64,000 bases of DNA, from the NCBI RefSeq assembly GCF_005543295.1, contig NZ_SRSG01000058.1, positions 1 through 64,000 of the forward strand, written 5' to 3'. This stretch comes from Halalkalirubrum salinum. GTDB taxonomy: Archaea; Halobacteriota; Halobacteria; Halobacteriales; Haloferacaceae. Numbering within the stretch: position 1 is the stretch's first letter; every line of letters begins with the position of its first letter. The position numbers and the translations under genes were made by a program. This document shows, piece after piece, positions 42,495-51,193 of the stretch. Under the pieces are notes generated by a model. It ran no database searches, was not told where the DNA came from, and saw only the letters and a program-made list of their open reading frames with translations.

Positions 42495-44321
42495 ATGACC
42501 GACAACGATACAAAAGACGACGATACGCCGCCTCCGAGCTCTGAACAAGAGTCTTCACAATCGCGCAATACCACCGTAGATACAGTCATGCAAGATATCG
42601 ATGAATCAGGCGATCCAGATAAATCCGACCGAATCAAACCTGATGAAGATATCGAGACGTGGATGGGTCAACAGAGCGATACTGGGGGAGAAGACACTGA
42701 GACTGGTGATACTGGCGACTCAAACACGACGGAGACCGATATCATAGACAGCTTAGAGACTGCGAAGACCGATGTCATAGATACCTCAGAGACTGATGTC
42801 ATAGATACCTCAGAGACTGGCGTGAATAATTCTCCTAAAACAGATACCAGCCGCAGTCGGGATCGATCCTCGACCAGATTCGATTTTAACAAAATGTTAG
42901 AGACCGACGAGGAGTCTGAAAACAAAGGATTGTTCGACGATCTCCTTGCGGGTGAACCGATCTTCGAAAATAAAGAAGTCCTTCGTCCCTCCTACACCCC
43001 TCACGAGTTACCGCATCGGAACGACCAAATCAACCAGATGGCGACAATTCTCGTCTCTGCGCTCCGCGGAGAAACGCCATCCAACATTCTCATCTACGGC
43101 AAAACGGGAACCGGCAAAACTGCGAGTGCAAAGTTCGTCAGCCAAGAGCTCGAATCGACGTCACAAAAATACGACGTTCCATGTGAGGTCCAGTACATCA
43201 ACTGCGAGGTGACTGACACCCAATACCGCGTCCTCGCACAACTCGCGAATAAGATTATCGAGCAGAACCGGGCGGCGATCGAATCACGGCTCGAGTATCT
43301 CACCGACCGTCTTGCTGCAACGACTGAGGGTACAGATTTCGATACCGTCGAGTTCGATCGGATCGATCGATCGTTTGACTCTCGACAGGCTCTCGAGGAG
43401 CGGATCGACGAACTTGAATCCGATCGTGCTGACATGGAACCTGTGCCGATGACCGGCTGGCCAACCGACCGGGTGTATTCAACGTTCTTTGACGCCGTCG
43501 ATTATCGTGAACGTGTTGTCGTTATTATGCTTGATGAGATCGACAAACTCGTCGAAAAGTCTGGCGACGACACACTGTATAATCTCTCGCGGATGAACTC
43601 TGAACTGATAAACTCTCGGATCTCGATTATGGGGATCTCAAACGATCTCAAGTTCACGGACTTTCTGGATCCACGGGTCAAATCATCACTCGGCGAAGAG
43701 GAGATCGTGTTTCCGCCCTACGACGCGACCCAACTCCGAGATATTCTCCAACACCGCGCGGACATTGCATTCAAACCCAACGCGCTCTCAGACGACGTCA
43801 TTCCGCTCTGTGCAGCGTTCGCCGCCCAGGAACACGGTGACGCCCGGCGGGCGCTCGATCTGCTCCGAACCGCAGGTGAACTTGCTGAGCGAGACCAACA
43901 AGACACCATCGTTGAATCCCACGTCCGACAGGCACAGGACAAGATTGAGCTTGATCGCGTCGTCGAAGTTGTCCGTACGCTGCCAACCCAATCGAAGATT
44001 GTCCTGTTTTCGATCATTCTGCTCGAAAAAAATGGAGTCCACAATATCAACACGGGTGAGGTGTTCAACATCTACAAGCGTATCTGTCAGGAACTCGACG
44101 CAGATGTGCTCACGCAGCGCCGCGTAACTGACCTCATCTCTGAGTTAGATATGCTCGGGATCGTCAACGCGGTTGTCGTCTCGAAGGGTCGCTACGGTCG
44201 GACCAAAGAGATCAGTCTCTCGGTGCCGATCGACGAGACGGAGGCTGTCCTCCTGTCTGATTCACGACTTGGCGATCTTGACAACGTTCAGCCGTTTGTT
44301 CAAGCGCGCTTCGATAACTGA
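42495..44321 (+). CDS. orc1: Origin recognition protein Orc1/Cdc6
   Basis: 608 residues. An acidic N-terminal extension of about 150 residues contains 8-residue repeats (DVIDTSET, DNA units of 24 bases at about 42765-42820). The AAA+ ATPase has Walker A YGKTGTGKTAS (about residue 200), Walker B VVIMLDEIDKL and sensor 1 IMGISNDL. A C-terminal winged helix (TGEVFNIYKRICQELDADVL and VTDLISELDMLGIV) binds ORBs. The finger-like insertion at about 255-305 is unusually long. It initiates replication at the adjacent origin and recruits MCM. It is separated from oapA by the origin itself. Confidence 0.97.
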   Translation: MTDNDTKDDDTPPPSSEQESSQSRNTTVDTVMQDIDESGDPDKSDRIKPDEDIETWMGQQSDTGGEDTETGDTGDSNTTETDIIDSLETAKTDVIDTSETDVIDTSETGVNNSPKTDTSRSRDRSSTRFDFNKMLETDEESENKGLFDDLLAGEPIFENKEVLRPSYTPHELPHRNDQINQMATILVSALRGETPSNILIYGKTGTGKTASAKFVSQELESTSQKYDVPCEVQYINCEVTDTQYRVLAQLANKIIEQNRAAIESRLEYLTDRLAATTEGTDFDTVEFDRIDRSFDSRQALEERIDELESDRADMEPVPMTGWPTDRVYSTFFDAVDYRERVVVIMLDEIDKLVEKSGDDTLYNLSRMNSELINSRISIMGISNDLKFTDFLDPRVKSSLGEEEIVFPPYDATQLRDILQHRADIAFKPNALSDDVIPLCAAFAAQEHGDARRALDLLRTAGELAERDQQDTIVESHVRQAQDKIELDRVVEVVRTLPTQSKIVLFSIILLEKNGVHNINTGEVFNIYKRICQELDADVLTQRRVTDLISELDMLGIVNAVVVSKGRYGRTKEISLSVPIDETEAVLLSDSRLGDLDNVQPFVQARFDN

Positions 44322-44346
44322 CTGCCAGTAGTCTGTGTCCTTTATG

Positions 44347-44390
44347 TGGCTGTACTGTTTGCTTTGTCTGGCTGTACTGTTCCCTTTGGG
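44347..44390. repeat. 22-bp direct duplication between orc1 and signal peptidase
   Basis: TGGCTGTACTGTTTGCTTTG and TGGCTGTACTGTTCCCTTTG are two copies, 22 bases apart, located just before the convergent end of the signal peptidase gene. Confidence 0.7.
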
Positions 44391-44396
44391 TTGGGA

Positions 44397-45344
44397 TTAC
44401 CTGCGAGGTTTCTGTGCTTCCGGTCGTCTCCCAATTGCCGGCCAGAGTCCGCCGACGATCGCGATCGTCGACAGCGGCACGGTCGGCCCCAACACGGTTT
44501 GGCCGGTAAATGCGAGGCGGATCCACCCGAGATACGGGATCCGAAGCCGGGCGATTCCGGTGATCCATTCGGCATCGACGACCGGTGCAACGCCGTTGAC
44601 TTGATCGTAGGCGCCGTTGTTATCGCCCTTGGTGATGTAGCCGTCTCGGGGGGCAGGACAGGTTTCGAGGTCCTCACAGTCACGGCCGTTTGTATACCGA
44701 TCATCGGCGGTTTGGACCCAGTTTTCTCCGCGATCGACACTGAAGTGTGGACGGTGGATTACGGGTGGGCCAACTCCGCCTGGCTCGTCAAATACGATAA
44801 CCGACCCGGGATTATTGAACGACGTGTACTCGCTCGCCTCCCCCTCTCGATAGGTTACGATTCCGTGTTTATCCGCGGAATCGGGTGTGAGTCGCCCGGG
44901 CTCGGTGACCAGCACAAGATCGTACGTTTTGATGTTTGGCTCCATGCTCCCGCTTTCGATCGCCACCATTGGAGGCCAGACACCGCTGATTCCAAAGAGC
45001 AATCCACCAATCAGCAGTACAATAATAACGCTCAGTAGGATCTCCCTGAGGAACACTAATGGCCCTTCATCCGCGTGGTAGAGCCTGTAGATTGGATTTT
45101 GCGAGCGAGAATCTGTCTGTTCGCTCTTCACTCGTGGCGTATTGTCGTTTAGCGGGGTTCGCTCGCTGTCACCGATCTGATCCGAAGCTTTGCTAGCGGT
45201 AGATAATCGCTCTTCGTCTACAGACGAGTGCTCCGTATCCACAGTTGATTGATCACTGGGGAGATCGTTTGGAGGTCGACCGGTTCGGTTGTCTGAGCCG
45301 GTCCTCTCGGACGATCGATCGGACTGTTCGTCCCCTCCACTCAT
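44397..45344 (-). CDS. sec11: Signal peptidase I (archaeal S26B type)
   Basis: 315 residues from ATG 45344. The frame also has a TTG at 45407 that would add 21 residues. After an acidic Ser/Asp-rich cytoplasmic part comes a membrane helix (ILLSVIIVLLIGGLLFGISGV). The catalytic Ser is in AIESGSMEPNI, the His in VIHRPHFSV (archaeal His in place of Lys), and the aspartates in YITKGDNNGAYDQV. A second hydrophobic segment follows near the C-terminus. It removes Sec signal peptides. Synteny of orc1, signal peptidase and PolD small subunit is typical of haloarchaea. Confidence 0.93.
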   Translation of the reverse strand: MSGGDEQSDRSSERTGSDNRTGRPPNDLPSDQSTVDTEHSSVDEERLSTASKASDQIGDSERTPLNDNTPRVKSEQTDSRSQNPIYRLYHADEGPLVFLREILLSVIIVLLIGGLLFGISGVWPPMVAIESGSMEPNIKTYDLVLVTEPGRLTPDSADKHGIVTYREGEASEYTSFNNPGSVIVFDEPGGVGPPVIHRPHFSVDRGENWVQTADDRYTNGRDCEDLETCPAPRDGYITKGDNNGAYDQVNGVAPVVDAEWITGIARLRIPYLGWIRLAFTGQTVLGPTVPLSTIAIVGGLWPAIGRRPEAQKPRR

Positions 45345-45410
45345 TGATGACTCTTCTTGATCGCCAGCTTTCAACCTTCTGTCTCCACTCTGTGACTGGT
45401 CGCTCAATCG

Positions 45411-45491
45411 TTTTCACCGAGCCGGGTCCCGCTATCATTTTCACCGAGCCGGGTCCCGCTATCCTTTTCACCGAACCGATACCATACTATC
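45411..45491. repeat. 27-bp tandem repeats in a divergent promoter region
   Basis: Three units of TTTTCACCGAGCCGGGTCCC and GCTATCA lie at 45411-45437, 45438-45464 and 45465-45491 (the third diverged). They lie between the divergent signal peptidase and PolD small subunit genes, abutting the GTG start at 45495. They could duplicate promoter elements of one or both genes. Confidence 0.9.
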
Positions 45492-45494
45492 GAT

Positions 45495-47189
45495 GTGCCT
45501 TCGGAGACGCCTGTGAGCATCGTACAACAGTTAGCCCTCCACGGATACAACGCCGATCGTGACGCCGTAACAGTACTGTCTCGAACCGATGAGCCACAGC
45601 TCGCGGTCGAAGCTGTCGTTGAGGCGATTGACGACGACGTGCTCCGCATTACCGTTGAGGACGTACGATCGATCCTCGAGACCGACCCAGTTTCGGATCC
45701 ACCGCAGCTTTCGCCAGCATCTACCGAAGCGGTGCAGCCGACCGATTCTCCAGTCGAAACAAAGGGGGTTACAGCACGGTCCACATCCGAACGAAGTGAT
45801 CGAGTTACCGAAGCTAATCCCAAGAGCGACCAAGGTTACGTGAACCCCACTGGTGATTCGTCTGATCGGTCTCTCGGTAATTCGTCTGATCACTCTCCCG
45901 GTAATTCGTCTGATCACTCTCCCGGTAATTCGTCTGATCACTCTCCCGGTAATTCGTCTGATCGGTCTCCGAGGGATTCCTCACAGCGATCGCTCTCGAT
46001 TACAAACGACATGACTGGTCGAAGCACCGGCACCGGCGAGTACAAGGAGTTCGTTCGGACCTTTCGCGACCGCTATGAGCGGCTCTCGAAGCTTCTGAAG
46101 ACCCGAGTCAACCATCGACCAGCGACGGCGATCGAGACGATGCCTGGCGGAAGTGAAGCCGAGATGATTGGACTCGTCAACGACATTCGATCAACAAAAA
46201 GTGGTCATTGGCTTATCGAACTTGAAGACACTACGGGGACGTTTCCGTGTCTCATAACGAAAGACAAGCCGATCGCCGAGTTGGTTGCGGAGTTACTACT
46301 CGACGAATGTGTCGCGGTACAGGGTCGGCTCTCCGACGACGCAGGCATTCTCTTTGTCGATTCGCTCCACGTCCCTGACGTGCCGCGGACCTACCGTCCG
46401 AGCACGGCCGATCGCCACGTCCAGGCCGCGCTCATTTCGGATGTCCACGTCGGCAGCCAGGAGTTCATGGCCGAGGCGTGGCACCGCTTTACCGACTGGC
46501 TTCACACCGACGAAGCCCAACATGTCGAATACCTCCTCATCTGCGGCGATATGGTTGAGGGCGTTGGCGTCTATCCAAACCAAGACGAAGAGCTCGATAT
46601 CATCGACATTTACGAGCAGTACGAACAGTTTGCAGAATATCTCAAAGAGGTTCCCGGAGACCTCGATATCGTCATGATTCCCGGTAACCACGATGCGGTC
46701 CGACTCGCGGAGCCACAGCCGGGATTCGACGAGGAACTCCGATCGATTATGGATGTCCACGATCCGAAAATCGTCAGCAACCCTGCGACCGTGACGATCG
46801 AAAACGTCTCGATTCTCATGTACCACGGCATCTCTTTGGACGAGGTCATTGCCGAACTCCCCGAGGACAAAGCGAGCTACGACGAGCCACACAAAGCAAT
46901 GTATCAGCTACTGAAAAAGCGCCATGTTGCGCCCCAGTACGGCGGCCGAAACCGGCTCGCACCCGAAACGAAAGATTACTTAGTTATTGATTCGATCCCG
47001 GATATCTTTCATACCGGTCATGTTCACAAACTCGGGTGGGGCAAATACCACAATGTGCTCGCCGTAAACAGCGGCTGCTGGCAGGCCCAAACTGATTTCC
47101 AGCGGAGTGTCAACATTGACCCTGATTCTGGCTACGCACCGATTGTCGATCTCGATACCCTGGATATGACCGTTCGAAAGTTCGTTTGA
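45495..47189 (+). CDS. polB: DNA polymerase D small subunit (DP1, exonuclease)
   Basis: 564 residues. An N-terminal helical domain is followed by a long Ser/Asp/Gly linker (about 60-170) with 8-residue repeats, an OB-fold (GTFPCLITKDKPIAEL to LFVDSLHVPDV), and the Mre11-like phosphoesterase. Its motifs are ISDVHVGSQEF, ICGDMVEGVGVYPNQ, IPGNHDAVRLAEP and FHTGHVHKLG. It supplies proofreading exonuclease to PolD, with the large subunit encoded elsewhere. The start is GTG at 45495. GTG 45513 is an alternative. An ORB-like sequence occurs inside the linker-coding part (45746-45770). Confidence 0.95.
   Translation: MPSETPVSIVQQLALHGYNADRDAVTVLSRTDEPQLAVEAVVEAIDDDVLRITVEDVRSILETDPVSDPPQLSPASTEAVQPTDSPVETKGVTARSTSERSDRVTEANPKSDQGYVNPTGDSSDRSLGNSSDHSPGNSSDHSPGNSSDHSPGNSSDRSPRDSSQRSLSITNDMTGRSTGTGEYKEFVRTFRDRYERLSKLLKTRVNHRPATAIETMPGGSEAEMIGLVNDIRSTKSGHWLIELEDTTGTFPCLITKDKPIAELVAELLLDECVAVQGRLSDDAGILFVDSLHVPDVPRTYRPSTADRHVQAALISDVHVGSQEFMAEAWHRFTDWLHTDEAQHVEYLLICGDMVEGVGVYPNQDEELDIIDIYEQYEQFAEYLKEVPGDLDIVMIPGNHDAVRLAEPQPGFDEELRSIMDVHDPKIVSNPATVTIENVSILMYHGISLDEVIAELPEDKASYDEPHKAMYQLLKKRHVAPQYGGRNRLAPETKDYLVIDSIPDIFHTGHVHKLGWGKYHNVLAVNSGCWQAQTDFQRSVNIDPDSGYAPIVDLDTLDMTVRKFV
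45746..45770 (+). promoter_or_regulatory. ORB-like element inside the PolD small subunit gene
   Basis: TTCTCCAGTCGAAACAAAGG and GGGTT agrees with the origin ORB core (TTCCAnnnGAAACAAAGGGG) at nearly all conserved positions. It lies in the codons of the low-complexity linker, where protein constraint is weak. It is about 3.5 kb from the main origin. Confidence 0.6.
45852..45971 (+). repeat. 24-bp coding tandem repeats in the DP1 linker
   Basis: Five units of about 24 bases (GGTAATTCGTCTGATCACTC and TCCC) encode NSSDHSPG repeats. The three central copies are the same. The frame is kept since the unit is eight codons. Confidence 0.9.
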
Positions 47190-47209
47190 TCGCTGCTTTT
47201 CGACGCTTA

Positions 47210-47638
47210 CTACGGGTCGAGGCGATACCTGATCGTTTGCGTCGTCTCGAACATCGGGCCAGGACCGGCGTTTTTGAATCCTGCTTGCTCTGCGGCCCCT
47301 TGTAGCGTGTCCCGTTCGGTTTCAACGAGTAGCTCAACGGACATTCCTTCGCGTTCGGCAAATCGGATCGGTTCACGAAGCAGCTGTACACACGCCGATC
47401 GCTGTCCACCAAACTGCGTGATGTGGACCGTTTGATCTCGTGCATCAAAACTCACAAACCCGAGAAGTGATGCCCCCGTATCGCCTGCGTCCGTGTTGGG
47501 ATCACTTGCGCGTGTGTCGTCGTCAGCGGCGACCCGGACTGTTCTGTCGTGGACGAGGTTCCGCATCACGTCGACTGGCGAATCAGCGATCGCAGCTAGC
47601 GCCTCGGCGTCGGCTTCCACTGCGTCACGAATATCCAT
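47210..47638 (-). CDS. GNAT-like acetyltransferase-fold protein
   Basis: 142 residues from ATG 47638, giving MDIRDAVEADAEALAAIADS. This is the usual opening of a GNAT domain. The central beta strands (GFVSFDARDQTVHITQFGG) and the C-terminal AERE...VETERDTLQGAAEQAGFKN fit the fold. The canonical acetyl-CoA loop Q/RxxGxG/A is not clear, so activity is uncertain. An in-frame ATG at 47656 would add six residues. It is convergent with the DP1 gene with about 20 bases between. Confidence 0.7.
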   Translation of the reverse strand: MDIRDAVEADAEALAAIADSPVDVMRNLVHDRTVRVAADDDTRASDPNTDAGDTGASLLGFVSFDARDQTVHITQFGGQRSACVQLLREPIRFAEREGMSVELLVETERDTLQGAAEQAGFKNAGPGPMFETTQTIRYRLDP

Positions 47639-47723
47639 ACTATATGTTACCGACACACATAAATAAACATCCTCATCGTCGCTTACAACGATTCAAATCC
47701 CATCACGCGGCCACCCATCCCGT

Positions 47724-47951
47724 ATGCGGCAGTACCGATCACTATCTGCCACCTGTCCAGTCTGTACCGCACCGCTCAGGTATGGCGTCTCGATCCGCGG
47801 TCATCATTGGATCGCGACGATCGACTGCAGCGATCAGCGCTGTGACCGATCGTTTGGGAGGATTCGACTTCAGGCGGAATCTGAGACCGAAGCTCGCTCG
47901 ATAGCTGAACGGCACTGTCACCGATTGGTTCACCCATCTGCTAGCTTATGA
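47724..47951 (+). CDS. Small putative zinc-finger protein
   Basis: 75 residues with four cysteines in two pairs, ATCPVCTAPLRYG and IDCSDQRCDRSFG, and a C-terminal helix (ESETEARSIAERHCHRL). The pattern fits a small zinc ribbon. The overlapping longer frame at 47440-47904 is Arg/His-rich and looks like a shadow. The gene is plausible but unsupported by family recognition. It sits in the gap between the GNAT-like gene and the DUF373 gene. Confidence 0.45.
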   Translation: MRQYRSLSATCPVCTAPLRYGVSIRGHHWIATIDCSDQRCDRSFGRIRLQAESETEARSIAERHCHRLVHPSASL

Positions 47952-47991
47952 TATGAGGTTTCAGCCCGTGACACAGAGCCAGTGGCCCACG

Positions 47992-49110
47992 CTACACAGC
48001 GGCATCCCTTCGCGAGGGGTATTTCGACTCTGCGATCGCGAACGTGAGCGTACTGATGACGCCCAACAGCGTTCCCACGGTCAACGCGACCGCAAGATCC
48101 GACAGTCCGAACGGGGCAAACACGTCCGTATCTGGCAAGAAAAACCCCGAGAGGCCGTACAGGACAATCGCGATCGCGATCACGTAAAACGGCGCGTTAA
48201 GATATCGCCAGCGGAATCGATCGGCCAAATACTCGTCGGTGATCTGTCCCAGACTGCTCGTTACGCCTGCAGCGGCGAACCACTGTACGGATGCGTGAAT
48301 AAACCCTGCGCTCGCGGTGAGAAGCGCTAATCCCTCGGTGGTATTTGCATTGAGCGTATCGACGGTGTTCATCCCTTGGACACCTCCGACGATGATGAGC
48401 GCAAATGCGACCACGTAAGTGATGAGCGTGACACGTCCGGCGTAGAGTCCGTTTCTGATCCGATCGGCAGTCCGATCGACTGTTTCCTCCAGGCCCAATC
48501 CTCTAAACAGTGTGTAGAGCCCAAGTAGCGCCGAAATCAACCCGAGGACAACTGCTCCAGCGACATCGAAAATCCCTGCGATCACGACGAACGGGTAGAT
48601 CAACAGCAAAATCCCAAGTGGTACGAGGATCGTTCCCCGCGTTTCAGGATCGGCGAGCACCTGTTTCATTGTGTAGTACATGGATTCGAGGTTTTGCGCC
48701 TGCCGGACGACGACTCGTCGGACGCCGTCGATCGGCATTCGCGACCGAATTACTGGCAACACCGATTCGTCTTGTGCGCCGTCAGTGATGACGATTGCGC
48801 GGACCTCTTCTCCCGTTTTGAGGCTCGCAAGCACGGTGTCGATCTCCTCGCCGATCGCACGATTTGCTTTGATATCGCTTCCCTCAACGCCGGTCACTGC
48901 TGCGACTTCTACCTCCTCGTCCTCCTCCGCGGTAAGCGTCTCGTGGACGTGGAGACCCTGAAATAACACGTTCACATCTGAGTCCTCTGGATCGGCCGTC
49001 GCGAGCGCGACGGCTGCGGCTTCGACGTTCTCGTATCCAATCACCGGGGTATCGAAGCCGGTTTTTCGACCGAGATCGTTATCTAGGTCCACACAGAGGA
49101 CAAGCTGCAT
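47992..49110 (-). CDS. DUF373-family membrane protein
   Basis: 372 residues from ATG 49110 (MQLVLCVDLDNDLGRKTGFD). The upstream in-frame extension to 49185 is not family-like. The N-terminal soluble domain (1-170) has VLCVDLDND, VIGYENVEAAAVALATADPEDSDVN and VRAIVITDGAQDE, typical of DUF373. The C-terminal half has about six membrane helices (GTILVPLGILLLIYPFVVIA and following). DUF373 is common in archaea with no known function. The Asp-rich start hints at a metal or nucleotide site. It is 78 bases downstream of the lipoprotein gene on the same strand. Confidence 0.9.
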   Translation of the reverse strand: MQLVLCVDLDNDLGRKTGFDTPVIGYENVEAAAVALATADPEDSDVNVLFQGLHVHETLTAEEDEEVEVAAVTGVEGSDIKANRAIGEEIDTVLASLKTGEEVRAIVITDGAQDESVLPVIRSRMPIDGVRRVVVRQAQNLESMYYTMKQVLADPETRGTILVPLGILLLIYPFVVIAGIFDVAGAVVLGLISALLGLYTLFRGLGLEETVDRTADRIRNGLYAGRVTLITYVVAFALIIVGGVQGMNTVDTLNANTTEGLALLTASAGFIHASVQWFAAAGVTSSLGQITDEYLADRFRWRYLNAPFYVIAIAIVLYGLSGFFLPDTDVFAPFGLSDLAVALTVGTLLGVISTLTFAIAESKYPSRRDAAV

Positions 49111-49188
49111 TCGTTTGCGTCTATGCGAGCTACCCACATATGTGTTTTCGGGGGCTCGGACCGTTCTTGTGATTCCATTTCTCACACT

Positions 49189-49923
49189 CTAGGCGTCGTG
49201 TTCGACACCTGCAAGCAGTCGATTGACGCTGTCTGTCTCGTCGATCACCCGCGGATGTGCTGCCAGACAGATCACGAAATCTTCGCCGGCCTCGATCGGT
49301 TCTGTCACGTGGAGTGTGATGTCGATTGTCAGGTCTGCGTTCGCTGGACTGGCCTCCGCGCGGTACCGAACTACTGTCACGTCTGATCCAAGTACTGTCT
49401 CAGTCCGTTCGCTGTCGCGATCGACGGAATCGATTGACTCGTACCGCGCCTGGGCCTCCAAGATGAGTTCGTCAGTGCTCATCTCTCCCACCGGATTAAA
49501 CGTCTGGCCGAATAGCTCGACCTGCGGTGTGCTAAACACGGTGAATGTCGCTCCCTGGAGGCGTACGCCGAGCACCTCGATCGCGCGATCGTACTCGGCA
49601 ACCTGATTCGTCACGACCACGTCTCTGGACTGCCCGGCCGCCTCGAGGGTACGTGTCACCTCCGGATCTCGAAGCCGGTACTCGCTGTAGCCAGTCGCAG
49701 AAAGCGCGTCTTCGTTGGCTCTTGCCTGTGCGGCGTTGAACTCGACTTGCTCGCCAGTCACAAAATCGGTTACGACGCATCCAGACAGCGAGGCAGCGCC
49801 GATCGCGCCGGCTGTGGCCAAGAGCCGCCGCCGCGATCGGTTGAGCTGTATCGACTGCGCATCGGCTTTCGACCTGGTTTTGGCGGATTTGTTAGCATCC
49901 TGGGCGATCGGTGTGCGATCCAT
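49189..49923 (-). CDS. DUF6517-type twin-arginine lipoprotein
   Basis: 244 residues. After a hydrophilic N-terminus there is a Tat motif NRSRRRLLATAG and lipobox AASLSGCVV, so the protein is exported folded and lipid-anchored. The mature part has the family pattern FNAAQARANEDALSATGYSE, VTNQVAEYDRA and ELFGQTFNPVGEMSTDELIL. The function is unknown. The N-terminal stretch before the Arg pair (28 residues) is longer than usual, and a TATA-like TTATAAATA lies only six bases before the ATG. The annotated start may therefore be wrong, though no other ATG precedes the signal. Confidence 0.82.
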   Translation of the reverse strand: MDRTPIAQDANKSAKTRSKADAQSIQLNRSRRRLLATAGAIGAASLSGCVVTDFVTGEQVEFNAAQARANEDALSATGYSEYRLRDPEVTRTLEAAGQSRDVVVTNQVAEYDRAIEVLGVRLQGATFTVFSTPQVELFGQTFNPVGEMSTDELILEAQARYESIDSVDRDSERTETVLGSDVTVVRYRAEASPANADLTIDITLHVTEPIEAGEDFVICLAAHPRVIDETDSVNRLLAGVEHDA

Positions 49924-50088
49924 GTTTATTTATAAGCGGCCACCTCAGAAGACACTGCGGGTACGGGGGAGAAAATAGTGGTTTGCTGATGTCTCATTGG
50001 GTGTGAACAACCGTCGATCGGACGGGAGTCTTCACGTGGGCGCGTTTCGCACGCTTTTTAGACTCCGAGACGGTATTGATAGCAACGA

Positions 50089-51084
50089 ATGATCTCGAAG
50101 GGCTGTGAGCAGTGCGCGAAAGGCGGTAAGATGGTGCTTTTCGTCTACGGCTACTGCGATCAGCGCGACTGTTTTTACTGTCCACTCGGCGAGAACAGGA
50201 AGAACGTGACCGACGTGTACGCCAACGAACGACTCGTCGAGTCCGATGCGGACGTGCTTGAAGAGGCACACCGGATGAACGCCCTCGGAACGTCGATTAC
50301 CGGTGGAGAACCCCAGGAGGCGATGGAAAAGACCTGTCGGTACCTCCGGCTTCTGAAAGACGAGTTTGGTGAGGATCACCACACCCACCTGTACACGGGA
50401 ATCACCGGCGGTCGAGAGAACATGCGCCGACTCGCGGAAGCCGGACTCGACGAGATCAGGTTCCATCCGCCCTACGAGCTGTGGGGTGAGCTTCACGGCA
50501 CCGAATGGGAAGAGATCCTCTACATCGCGCGTGAGGAGGGGCTCACGCCTGCGTTCGAAATCCCTGGAATCCGTGCAGAACCGGAGTTTCTGGAGTTCCT
50601 CGACGAGGGGGCCGCCGACTTTTGCAACGTCAACGAGTTCGAGATGTCCCACGGCAATTACCGGCGGATGCAGGAAGCCGGCTACGAGCTTCAGGAAGGA
50701 CACATGTCTGCGGTCGAGGGATCGAAGGCGGCGATTCTCGAGGAGATGGGCGATCACCCGAAGGTGTACTTTTGTACGAGTGTGTTCAAAGATGCCGCCC
50801 AGCACCGAAACCGCCTGAAGCGGATGGCTCGAGTCATCCGCCGGGAGTTCGACGAGATCACCGACGACGGAACGATCGTCTACGGGAAGGCGTGGGAATC
50901 AAAAGAACGTCTCGACGAACTCGGTGTCCCTGAAGCGTTCTACACGGTCAAATCCGACCACGTCGAACTCGCGTGGTGGCTGCTCGAAGAGATGATCGAG
51001 GAGGGCGATCTCGATCGCGGCGAAATCGTCGAACAGTATCCGACAGTCGACGGTACTGTCGTCGAGCGGACCCCGCTCGCCTGA
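50089..51084 (+). CDS. Radical SAM protein (COG2108-like)
   Basis: 331 residues. An N-terminal CEQCAKGGK pair is followed by the cluster motif GYCDQRDCFYC, spaced CX4CX2C instead of the standard CX3CX2C. SAM-binding features follow: ALGTSITGGEPQEA (the GGEP motif) and later VNEFEMSHGNY. It resembles the archaeal COG2108 group related to pyruvate formate-lyase activating enzyme. The substrate is unknown. It stands alone with the start 165 bases from the divergent DUF6517 lipoprotein gene. Confidence 0.88.
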   Translation: MISKGCEQCAKGGKMVLFVYGYCDQRDCFYCPLGENRKNVTDVYANERLVESDADVLEEAHRMNALGTSITGGEPQEAMEKTCRYLRLLKDEFGEDHHTHLYTGITGGRENMRRLAEAGLDEIRFHPPYELWGELHGTEWEEILYIAREEGLTPAFEIPGIRAEPEFLEFLDEGAADFCNVNEFEMSHGNYRRMQEAGYELQEGHMSAVEGSKAAILEEMGDHPKVYFCTSVFKDAAQHRNRLKRMARVIRREFDEITDDGTIVYGKAWESKERLDELGVPEAFYTVKSDHVELAWWLLEEMIEEGDLDRGEIVEQYPTVDGTVVERTPLA

Positions 51085-51193
51085 CCAGTCTTCAGCCGGG
51101 CGATTATTTTCTCCGATCGGTCACGTTTTGATTGTATCCAACAGTGTCCGCTGGCGCACATCCAAATACGAACACCTGTCCACGCTGGGTGTG

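Noticed and set aside
45411-45491. Possible CRISPR or integron-like repeats
   Set aside because: Three abutting units without spacers; simple tandem duplication.
49925-49937. TTATAAATA as the promoter of the DUF6517 gene
   Set aside because: It lies only about six bases before the ATG, too close for a TATA box of this start, and no alternative start before the Tat signal exists.
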